Source of the DNA: JBLHUT01 sp047629975
GTDB taxonomy: Bacteria; Pseudomonadota; Alphaproteobacteria; Rhodobacterales; Rhodobacteraceae
Direction: 5' to 3'
DNA: 16,065 nucleotides
Assembly (NCBI GenBank): GCA_047629975.1
Contig: JBLHUT010000044.1
Location: forward strand, 1 to 16,065
Shown here: piece by piece, positions 1-6,051 of the stretch
Layout of the letters: each line of letters begins with the position of its first letter
Numbering within the stretch: the first letter of the stretch is position 1
Program-made: the position numbers and the translations under genes
The notes under the pieces: model-generated
What the model saw: only the letters and a program-made list of their open reading frames with translations
Told to the model about the DNA's origin: nothing
The model's database searches: none

Positions 1-711
1 GCTTTCCTCGGTCTTTCCCATGTGGTGGGTCAGCGCACCGCAGCAACCCTGACCCTCGGGGATGACGACGTCGCATCCAAGGCGCGTCAAAAGACGGATC
101 GTGGCATCGTTGATATCGGTGTTGAGCGCCTTTTGGGCACAGCCCGTCATCAGCACGACCCGTTTGCGCCGCGGTGTTTGTGCGCCAAAGGTCTGTGGGT
201 CGTCATTGCGGCTGACGGGCGGGATGGTTTTCGGGGCCATCTCGAGCATGGCCCGCAACCGGGCGTCGGGCATCAAGGGCGCAAGGGGGCGCCCGATCTT
301 GGCAAGCAAAAGCGCCACACGAAACCGCATCGGATAGGGCAGGATGCGCGCCAGAATCCACCGCAAGGCACGGTCAGAGAATGGTCGTTTGTAGGTTTGC
401 TCAATATATTCCCGCGCATGATCAACAAGGTGCATATAGTTCACACCTGAAGGGCAGGTGGTCATGCAGGCCAGACACGACAGGCAGCGGTCAACATGTT
501 TGACTGTTTCGGGGTCAGCGGGGCGGCCCGTTTCCAGCATATCCTTGATCAGGTAGATCCGCCCGCGAGGGCTGTCCAACTCGTCACCAAGGACCTGATA
601 GGTCGGGCATGTCGCGGTGCAAAACCCGCAATGCACGCAGGTGCGCAAGATCTTGTTCGAGGTCTGGATGGCAGGGTCTTTAAGCTGCTCGGGGGTAAAT
701 GTTGTTTGCAT
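1..711 (-). CDS. glcF: Glycolate oxidase iron-sulfur subunit GlcF (partial, 3' end missing)
   Basis: GlcF is the iron-sulfur subunit of membrane-associated glycolate oxidase; it carries electrons from the FAD subunits GlcD/GlcE towards the quinone pool as glycolate becomes glyoxylate. The visible 237 residues contain two ferredoxin-type 4Fe-4S motifs, C25-x2-C28-x2-C31-x3-C35-P and C76-x2-C79-x2-C82-x3-C86-P. A cysteine-rich CCG-type domain follows, with C223-C224-G near the edge. The family is about 400 residues long, so roughly 40% is outside the window. The start is set by ATG at 711-709 with AAGGA seven bases upstream; it begins 10 bases after the glcE stop, so the two are translated from one message. 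The subunit identity is secure from the twin clusters plus the glcD-glcE context. A lactate or glycerol-3-phosphate dehydrogenase iron-sulfur subunit is less likely given the neighbours. Confidence 0.95.
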   Translation of the reverse strand, partial: MQTTFTPEQLKDPAIQTSNKILRTCVHCGFCTATCPTYQVLGDELDSPRGRIYLIKDMLETGRPADPETVKHVDRCLSCLACMTTCPSGVNYMHLVDHAREYIEQTYKRPFSDRALRWILARILPYPMRFRVALLLAKIGRPLAPLMPDARLRAMLEMAPKTIPPVSRNDDPQTFGAQTPRRKRVVLMTGCAQKALNTDINDATIRLLTRLGCDVVIPEGQGCCGALTHHMGKTEES

Positions 712-721
712 TTGGGTGTCC

Positions 722-1852
722 TTACGCCATCAGGCCGGGGTTCAGAATGCCGCGCGGATCAAACCGGTCACGCAGGCCTTGGGCGATGCGGGCAAGGGGG
801 GCAGGCTCGGGGTGGAACGACGACAAGTGCGCGCGCGTGTCCTCGGAGGCGCGCACAAGGGTCGCGTGACCGGCAAGCCCGCCAAGCTTTGCGCGCAGGT
901 CGGTGCCCGCGGGAAGCAACGCCCACACAAGCCCGCCGCCCCAGTCATACAGGCACGGCGCCCCGTCCAAACGGGCGCCGACGGCTGGGCCGTCACCGGG
1001 TTTTACCGAAACCCGCCAGACATCGCCTGGCTGACCGGCGAAACCTTCGACATTGCAGACCCATCGCCACATATCTTCGGCGCGGGTGCGGTCGGTTTCC
1101 ACCGTGATCTCACCGGCCTGTGCAAGGAGGTCCTGCAGGCATTTGGCGCGGTAGGCAACAGAGGCGGTAAACCCTTCCAGCCGGATCATCGTCAAGGGGG
1201 CATCCCCTTGCCCTTGGGGGGCATGCGCGGCGCCCGAGACCTCGAACGGAGAGCCGAGGGCTTTGGACAGAACCGCAATCGCGGCTGCATCCTCCAGCCC
1301 GCGGATCAGCAAAACAGCCACACTTTCGACGCCGGGAAGAACCTTGAAGGCGACCTCGCTCAGCACACCAAGCGTGCCGTGGCTGCCGGCCATCAGCTTG
1401 ACCAGATCATAGCCGGTAACGTTCTTCATCACGCGCCCGCCGTTCTTGATCGCTGTGCCTTGACCATCAACAAACCGCACACCGATCAGGCTGTCGCGAC
1501 AGGCACCGGCCTGAATGCGCCGTGATCCCGACACGTTGCCGGCGACCATGCCGCCGATGGTCGGTGTGCCAGTGGTGCCCAGCAACTTGCGGTGATCCAT
1601 GGGCTCGAAGGGCAGCCGCTGGTTTTCGGCAGCAAGCGTTTGCTGAATTTCAGCAAGCGGAGTTCCCGCGGCGGCAACAATCGTCAAGGATCCCGGTTCG
1701 TACAAGGATACGCCGCTCAGCCCTGCCACCGACAGGCTTTCGCCAGTCAACGGCCGCCCGATCGGGCGCGTGCCGCCACCGATGATCCGTAACGGGCCTG
1801 TTGCGCCCGCTATGATTTCACTGAGTTGTGCTTCATTCTCCGGTGCCAGCAT
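722..1852 (-). CDS. glcE: Glycolate oxidase FAD-binding subunit GlcE
   Basis: GlcE is the smaller flavin-binding subunit of glycolate oxidase and partner of GlcD. The 376-residue protein has a PCMH-type FAD-binding fold in its N-terminal half: the GGGT motif at residues 25-28, a glycine-rich TTGTPTIGG stretch near 93-101, and a conserved NVTGYDL segment near 144-150. The C-terminal half is the more divergent oxidase cap region and ends in the family-typical FDPRGILNPG motif. Length fits the family (E. coli GlcE is 350 aa). The ATG at 1852 has a purine-rich GGAGG about five bases upstream. It lies 66 bases after glcD and 10 bases before glcF in the same direction, so it is the middle gene of a glcDEF operon. 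No frameshift or missing motif was seen. Confidence 0.95.
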   Translation of the reverse strand: MLAPENEAQLSEIIAGATGPLRIIGGGTRPIGRPLTGESLSVAGLSGVSLYEPGSLTIVAAAGTPLAEIQQTLAAENQRLPFEPMDHRKLLGTTGTPTIGGMVAGNVSGSRRIQAGACRDSLIGVRFVDGQGTAIKNGGRVMKNVTGYDLVKLMAGSHGTLGVLSEVAFKVLPGVESVAVLLIRGLEDAAAIAVLSKALGSPFEVSGAAHAPQGQGDAPLTMIRLEGFTASVAYRAKCLQDLLAQAGEITVETDRTRAEDMWRWVCNVEGFAGQPGDVWRVSVKPGDGPAVGARLDGAPCLYDWGGGLVWALLPAGTDLRAKLGGLAGHATLVRASEDTRAHLSSFHPEPAPLARIAQGLRDRFDPRGILNPGLMA

Positions 1853-1918
1853 TGGCCCCTCCCTGGGCCATTGCCCGCGTTTTTCAAAAGAGTTTTTCGG
1901 GCTCTGTGCAGACCTGTC

Positions 1919-3367
1919 TCAGGCCGCTTTGTCGACCTGTCCGCGCCGCGAGGCCGTGGCAACAAGCGGAAAGACTTTTGCAGGGTTCAACAGCCATGTC
2001 GGATCAAAGACGTCCTTGACCGCCATCTGGATCTCGAGATCCTGCGGATTGAACTGGTCGAACATAAGATCCCGCTTTTCGATGCCCACGCCGTGCTCAC
2101 CTGTCAGGCAGCCGCCAACTTCGACGCAAAGCCGCAAGATGTCCGCCCCGAATGCTTCACAAAGCTCAAGGTCACCCTGCTTGTTGGCATCATAAAGGAT
2201 CAACGGGTGCATGTTTCCGTCACCGGCATGAAACACGTTGCCGACGGCCAGCCCGTAGTCCTTTGACATCTCGCCGATCCGGCGCAACACATAGGGCAGT
2301 GACGACACGGGGATGGTTCCATCAAGGCACATGTAATCGTTCAACTGCCCGATCGCACCAAAAGCCGATTTCCGCCCCAACCAGATTTTGGCGCTCTCTT
2401 CGGGGGACTTGCTTTCGCGCAACTCCACCGGATCGTGTCGGCGGGCAATCTGCATGATGACGGCCAATTGCTCGTCGATCTCCGCGGGCGATCCCTCGAC
2501 CTCGACAATCAGCAACGCCTCGCATTCAGGATAGCCGGCATCGGCGAATTTTTCACTGGTTTCGATGCACAGACGGTCCATGAACTCCATGGCAACAGGT
2601 AACACACCCGCTTTGATGATGTCGGCCACGCAAGCACCCGCAACTTCGTTGTCGTTGAATGCCATCAGGACGGGGCGTGCCCCTTCGGGTTTTGGCAAAA
2701 TCCTGAGCGTCGCTTCTGTGACAACACCAAGCTGCCCCTCGCTGCCGCAGATCAGCCCCAGAATATCATAGCCCGGAGCATCCATATGTGCTCCGCCGAC
2801 CTCGACCACAGAGCCGTCCATCATCACCATCGTGACACCAAGCAGGTTGTTCGTCGTCACCCCGTATTTGAGGCAATGAGCCCCGCCAGAGTTCATCGCG
2901 ATGTTTCCCGCAATGGCACAGGCAAGCTGGCTCGACGGGTCAGGGGCATAGAAAAAACCGTGTTCTTCGACCGCGCCTGTCACGCTCAGGTTCGTGCGGC
3001 CGGTCTGGACCTTGATAAAGCGGTTGTCATAATCTGTTTCAAGCACGTCGCTCATGCGTGCCACGCCAAGGATAACACAGTCGGCCGTCGGCAGGGCGCC
3101 GCCGGCCAGCGAGGTTCCCGATCCGCGTGGCACAACCGGCACACCTTCCTCGTAGCAGATTTTCAAAACTGCGGCGACTTCGCTCGTGTTCGCGGGAAGC
3201 ACGGCCGCAAGGGGCTGGCACTTGTACGCCGTCAGTGCGTCACACTCATAGGCACGCGTTTCGGTCGGCTCGTGAATCACGGCATCTTTTGGCAAAACAG
3301 ATTGCAGACGTCTGACAATGTGCTGCTTTTTTGCAATAATCGATGCGTCGGGAATAGGCATTTCCAT
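1919..3367 (-). CDS. glcD: Glycolate oxidase FAD-linked subunit GlcD
   Basis: GlcD is the catalytic FAD subunit of glycolate oxidase, oxidising glycolate (and often D-lactate) to the 2-oxo acid. The 482-residue protein has the FAD-pyrophosphate loop PRGSGTSLAGG at residues 80-90 and a second FAD-binding stretch near 149-166 (ACAIAGNIAMNSGGAHCLKY). In the C-terminal FAD-oxidase domain, FHAGDGNMHP (379-388) and GEHGVG (423-428) are the conserved substrate/flavin motifs, followed by FDPTWLLNPAKVFP at the end. Length matches E. coli GlcD (499 aa). The start at 3367 has a strong GAGGAG eight bases upstream; a second ATG two codons later is less well placed. It is the first gene of glcDEF and lies behind a promoter overlapped by a 23-bp dyad, consistent with induction by glycolate or a related carbon source. 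A D-lactate dehydrogenase would not normally be followed by glcE. Confidence 0.96.
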   Translation of the reverse strand: MEMPIPDASIIAKKQHIVRRLQSVLPKDAVIHEPTETRAYECDALTAYKCQPLAAVLPANTSEVAAVLKICYEEGVPVVPRGSGTSLAGGALPTADCVILGVARMSDVLETDYDNRFIKVQTGRTNLSVTGAVEEHGFFYAPDPSSQLACAIAGNIAMNSGGAHCLKYGVTTNNLLGVTMVMMDGSVVEVGGAHMDAPGYDILGLICGSEGQLGVVTEATLRILPKPEGARPVLMAFNDNEVAGACVADIIKAGVLPVAMEFMDRLCIETSEKFADAGYPECEALLIVEVEGSPAEIDEQLAVIMQIARRHDPVELRESKSPEESAKIWLGRKSAFGAIGQLNDYMCLDGTIPVSSLPYVLRRIGEMSKDYGLAVGNVFHAGDGNMHPLILYDANKQGDLELCEAFGADILRLCVEVGGCLTGEHGVGIEKRDLMFDQFNPQDLEIQMAVKDVFDPTWLLNPAKVFPLVATASRRGQVDKAA

Positions 3368-3375
3368 GGGGCAAA

Positions 3376-3381
3376 CTCCTC
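3376..3381 (-). promoter_or_regulatory. Ribosome binding site of glcD
   Basis: The minus strand reads GAGGAG, eight bases before the ATG at 3367. It is a near-ideal Shine-Dalgarno sequence and favours this ATG over the one two codons downstream. Confidence 0.7.
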
Positions 3382-3382
3382 T

Positions 3383-3405
3383 ATTGGTAATAAAATATAA
3401 CCAAT
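3383..3405. promoter_or_regulatory. 23-bp dyad, probable operator for glcDEF
   Basis: Arms ATTGGT (3383-3388) and ACCAAT (3400-3405) are perfect inverted repeats around an 11-base A+T-rich centre, in which ATA (3390-3392) and TAT (3396-3398) also pair. The dyad covers the predicted -10 of the glcD promoter, the classic position for a repressor or GntR-type regulator site. The arms resemble the TTGGT/ACCAA half-sites of FadR-subfamily regulators such as PdhR and GlcC, but those normally have about three bases between half-sites, not eleven. Which protein binds is therefore inference. Confidence 0.5.
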
Positions 3406-3420
3406 TCCGGAAAAAAGCAA
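3392..3420 (-). promoter_or_regulatory. Probable sigma-70 promoter of glcDEF
   Basis: The minus strand reads TTGCTT (3415-3420), a 17-base spacer, and TATTTT (3392-3397). The match is moderate (3 of 6 and 4 of 6), but spacing and position, 25 bases ahead of the glcD start codon, are right. The A+T-rich stretch stands out from the GC-rich surroundings. An alternative -10, TATATT, lies two bases further upstream. Confidence 0.45.
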
Positions 3421-3492
3421 GGAGTGATCATACACGCGTTACCCGCGCCGTTCATTCTGGGCATATTTTTGAGCTTATGTCATGCTGGCAAA

Positions 3493-3864
3493 ATGAAATT
3501 TCTGGCTCATCTCGCACTTTTTACAATGTCCGTGACATACCACGCCAATCCTGCTGGTGCCGATCCTGCCGTTATCGAAGCGGCCCACGCGCGCGCGGCT
3601 GGGGCATCGTGGACGTTCTCGGTCACCGTGCGCCATGCTGACACCGGTTGGGAAGACTATGCAGATGGATGGCGCGTTCTTGACGGGCAAGGGAGCGTTC
3701 TTGGAACGCGCGTTCTGTTTCACCCGCACGTGACCGAACAGCCCTTTACCCGCAGCCTTTCCGGGGTGAAAGTTCCTAACGGTGCGTCTTTTGTTATGCT
3801 TCAGACCCGTACGAAGCCCGAAGGGTGGGGCGCTGCTCTTTACAGTCTGGAGATTGCTGACTGA
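3493..3864 (+). CDS. Small exported protein with HPH motif, function unknown
   Basis: A 123-residue protein with an N-terminal signal-peptide pattern: K2, a hydrophobic core at residues 3-16, and an A-G-A motif before D24. It has no lipobox cysteine, so a soluble periplasmic or secreted protein is likely. The mature part carries W53-x2-Y56-A-D58-G-W60 and a strongly patterned H77-P-H79-V-x-E82-Q-P-F-T-R-S-L-S-G-V92 block. I recall this block from a small conserved family in Proteobacteria without an assigned function; the histidines and acidic residues could bind a metal, but that is inference. The reading frame is open from a GTG at 3424, but that start has no spaced ribosome site, would push the signal peptide inward and sits against the glcD promoter. 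ATG 3493 is preferred, although its own Shine-Dalgarno is weak. It is divergent from glcD and is followed by hairpins. Confidence 0.75.
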   Translation: MKFLAHLALFTMSVTYHANPAGADPAVIEAAHARAAGASWTFSVTVRHADTGWEDYADGWRVLDGQGSVLGTRVLFHPHVTEQPFTRSLSGVKVPNGASFVMLQTRTKPEGWGAALYSLEIAD

Positions 3865-3868
3865 CGCC

Positions 3869-3890
3869 GCAGGCCCGTTTTCGGGCCTGC
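3869..3890 (+). terminator. Hairpin terminator after the HPH-protein gene
   Basis: A perfect 9-bp G+C-rich stem, GCAGGCCCG / CGGGCCTGC, with a TTTT loop, starts four bases after the stop codon at 3864. There is no U-run after the stem, so it is an intrinsic-terminator-like hairpin rather than a textbook one. It could serve both converging transcripts. Confidence 0.6.
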
Positions 3891-3899
3891 TACGCCCAA

Positions 3900-3937
3900 C
3901 TGTGGGGCATGCATTCTTGAATGCAGGTGCGCCACAG
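3900..3937. repeat. Long imperfect hairpin between convergent genes
   Basis: An outer stem CTGTGG (3900-3905) / CCACAG (3932-3937) and a GCA/TGC step enclose a perfect inner stem TGCATTC (3910-3916) / GAATGCA (3919-3925) with a two-base TT loop. About 16 base pairs form in total, with small bulges. It lies ten bases beyond the terminator-like hairpin and 35 bases past the stop of the minus-strand operon, so a role in ending or stabilising that long transcript is plausible. It could also be a copy of a dispersed palindromic element, which one window cannot show. Confidence 0.5.
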
Positions 3938-3971
3938 GCGGGAGCACCCCCCCTCGACCAGCTAAAGCGAC

Positions 3972-6050
3972 CTACCTTTTGCGTCCTTCCAAAAGCCATG
4001 CCCCAATAATCATCATCCCTGATATCAGCAGGAATAACCACGCATTCACCAACGGGATGACCGTTATGTCGGCTGTCACAAAGGCATTGCGCGGGGTGAT
4101 CCCCAACCAGCCACGCCCCGCCGCAACCCGTCCCTCGCGCACGTTTCGCAAGTTCGGAAGGCCGTCTTCGATGCGCAATACTCCGGCACGGTGGCGGGCG
4201 ATGGCCGGGGCCAGAATTTCATCATCGGCAATTGTTTGCTCGAACTCCCGCGGTGCTGTCGGACCAAGGGCCGCGACCGTTTCAAGCCCCCCTTCCGCCA
4301 GTCTGTAAAGCCCGATATCAGGGCCTTCGAACGTTCCTGCGAATTTACCCGGTGACACTTCTTCCAGAGGCACCACCGATACGTTCCCGTCCGGTCCGGT
4401 GATTGTCACGGCCTCGGGTGCGTCTCCCAGCGTGCGACGTGTCACGGTCATCGTCTGCCCTTGCGCGCTTGCCGTCAGCGCCTCTTCTTCCAGTTCGGGC
4501 TCCTTCATCATCCAGTGGGCGAGTCTGCGCAACAACTCCAGCTGAGGGCCGCCTCCTTCATAGCCACGGCTCCACAACCACGCATGATCCGACGCCATCA
4601 ATGCCACCCGGCCTTCTCCGACCCGGTCGAGCTGCAACAATGGCCGGTCATCCAGGGCCGTCATCACCGTGTTGCCCGACTTGGCCGTTACATCGATCAG
4701 CCGGAACCACCGCCCCCAGCCGGGCGCGTCACTGTCGGGCTGTGTCGAGGGAAACAGCGCGTCCAGACCTTCGGTCACCGGATGTTTGCGCCCGATATCG
4801 GTCATCATTGGCACGAAGCCTTCCTCGATGACCCGCGCAGTTGGCGTGCCGGGCAAGATGTCTCCGAGTGGCGAGCGATAGATGCTGTCGGCCGTGGCAA
4901 AGTCCGGCCCCGCCGCGACCAGAACCGCACCGCCCTTTTCAACGTAATTACGCACATTTTCGAGATAAAGCATCGGCAGGATGCCGCGCCGTTTGTAGCG
5001 ATCAAAGATAATCAGATCGAACTCGTCGATCTTTTCCAGAAACAACTCGCGCGTCGGAAACGCGATCAGCGACAATTCGGTGACCGGCACCCCGTCCTGT
5101 TTTTCAGGAGGCCGCAAAATAGTGAAATGCACCAGATCAACCGAACTGTCGGACTTTAGCAGGTTGCGCCACGTCCGTTCTCCGGGGTGGGGTTGGCCGC
5201 TGACCAACAAAACCCGCAACCGGTCGCGCACGCCGTTGATCTGCACGACGGCGGCATTGTTCCGGTCCGTCAATTCGGTCTCGAGCGGTGTCACATTGAA
5301 CTGGATGACGTTGTTGCCGCCGTGCGACAGGGTCACCGGAAGGTTGAGATCGCTGTTCACCGGCACGCGGTAGGATTGCGCCGGCCCGCCGTCCACGGCG
5401 ATGGACAGATCGGCCTCGCCCTGCGCGGACACCGGCACCGTGCCGCTGTCGTCGATGCGCAAGGTCAGCATGATTTCCTCGTCCAGAATGGCAAAGGCCG
5501 GAGCGTTCTTTATGATCAAACGCCGGTCCCAGTCGGTCTCGAGGCCGGTCATGACAAGGTGCAGCGGTGCAGGCATCTCGGGCAGTCGCTCGATATCGTG
5601 AATTTGCCCGTCCGACACCAGTATGGCGCCGGCCACCCGGGCGCGCGGTTCTTCGGCCATCATTTCGGACAGGGCTGTCATCAGCAACGAGCCGGAATTG
5701 TCCGCGCCGTCCCTGACCGTCACAAGGCGCAACTCGGTATTGTCCAGTGTCTCGATCTGGGTGGTGATGCGCGCCACGGCGGCGGCTGTTTGCGCTGGTC
5801 GGTCCGCGATTTTCTGGCTGGCGCTTTCATCGACAACGACCAGCACGATGTCCGATAGGGGCGCGCGGTCTTCGCGTTGCAGCGACGGGTTGGCCACGGC
5901 CATCAACAGCACCAATGCCGCCAAACCGCGCAACCACCATCCTTTGAGCCTGCGCCACGCTGCAAAACCGACAAATGCCGCCGCAACAGCCGCCGCAAGC
6001 CAAAGTGCCACCCAAGGAACAAGGGGGTCGAACAGGATGTTGTCAGTCAT
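3972..6050 (-). CDS. Membrane protein with vWA-like and glutamine-amidotransferase-like regions (MoxR operon, gene 4)
   Basis: A 692-residue inner-membrane protein of unknown biochemical role, last gene of a MoxR-type operon. Two membrane segments lie near residues 13-32 and 38-55 and one near 665-687, so most of the chain probably sits on one side of the membrane, likely the periplasm. Residues 67-160 look like a von Willebrand A fold: D74-E-S76-A-S78 matches the DxSxS metal site and VSDGQIHD (145-152) a later vWA strand. A Rossmann-like class I glutamine-amidotransferase-like region follows (about 278-500: RVLLVSGQPHPGE, FDLIIFDRY, GGAVLVAAGPDF). I see no nucleophile cysteine there, so it is probably a binding fold and not an amidotransferase. 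The ATG at 6050 is one base after the upstream stop (TAG-A-ATG), so translation is coupled; an in-frame ATG 12 codons earlier lies within the upstream gene and is less likely. Confidence 0.85.
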   Translation of the reverse strand: MTDNILFDPLVPWVALWLAAAVAAAFVGFAAWRRLKGWWLRGLAALVLLMAVANPSLQREDRAPLSDIVLVVVDESASQKIADRPAQTAAAVARITTQIETLDNTELRLVTVRDGADNSGSLLMTALSEMMAEEPRARVAGAILVSDGQIHDIERLPEMPAPLHLVMTGLETDWDRRLIIKNAPAFAILDEEIMLTLRIDDSGTVPVSAQGEADLSIAVDGGPAQSYRVPVNSDLNLPVTLSHGGNNVIQFNVTPLETELTDRNNAAVVQINGVRDRLRVLLVSGQPHPGERTWRNLLKSDSSVDLVHFTILRPPEKQDGVPVTELSLIAFPTRELFLEKIDEFDLIIFDRYKRRGILPMLYLENVRNYVEKGGAVLVAAGPDFATADSIYRSPLGDILPGTPTARVIEEGFVPMMTDIGRKHPVTEGLDALFPSTQPDSDAPGWGRWFRLIDVTAKSGNTVMTALDDRPLLQLDRVGEGRVALMASDHAWLWSRGYEGGGPQLELLRRLAHWMMKEPELEEEALTASAQGQTMTVTRRTLGDAPEAVTITGPDGNVSVVPLEEVSPGKFAGTFEGPDIGLYRLAEGGLETVAALGPTAPREFEQTIADDEILAPAIARHRAGVLRIEDGLPNLRNVREGRVAAGRGWLGITPRNAFVTADITVIPLVNAWLFLLISGMMIIGAWLLEGRKR

Positions 6051-6051
6051 T

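Noticed and set aside
617..1525. 302-codon plus-strand open frame
   Set aside because: Antisense to glcE, which has clear FAD-binding motifs; no motif on the plus strand.
3424..3492. GTG start at 3424 for the exported HPH protein
   Set aside because: The AGGAG there abuts the GTG with no spacing, and the added 23 residues would bury the signal peptide; ATG 3493 gives a normal signal peptide.
3945..3953. Cytosine run in the convergent gap as a possible phase-variation tract
   Set aside because: It is outside any reading frame or promoter core and short; no evidence of slippage-controlled expression.
3475..4041. 188-codon minus-strand open frame
   Set aside because: Runs through the hairpins and opposite the exported protein; its composition has no pattern and it overlaps the end of the 692-aa gene.
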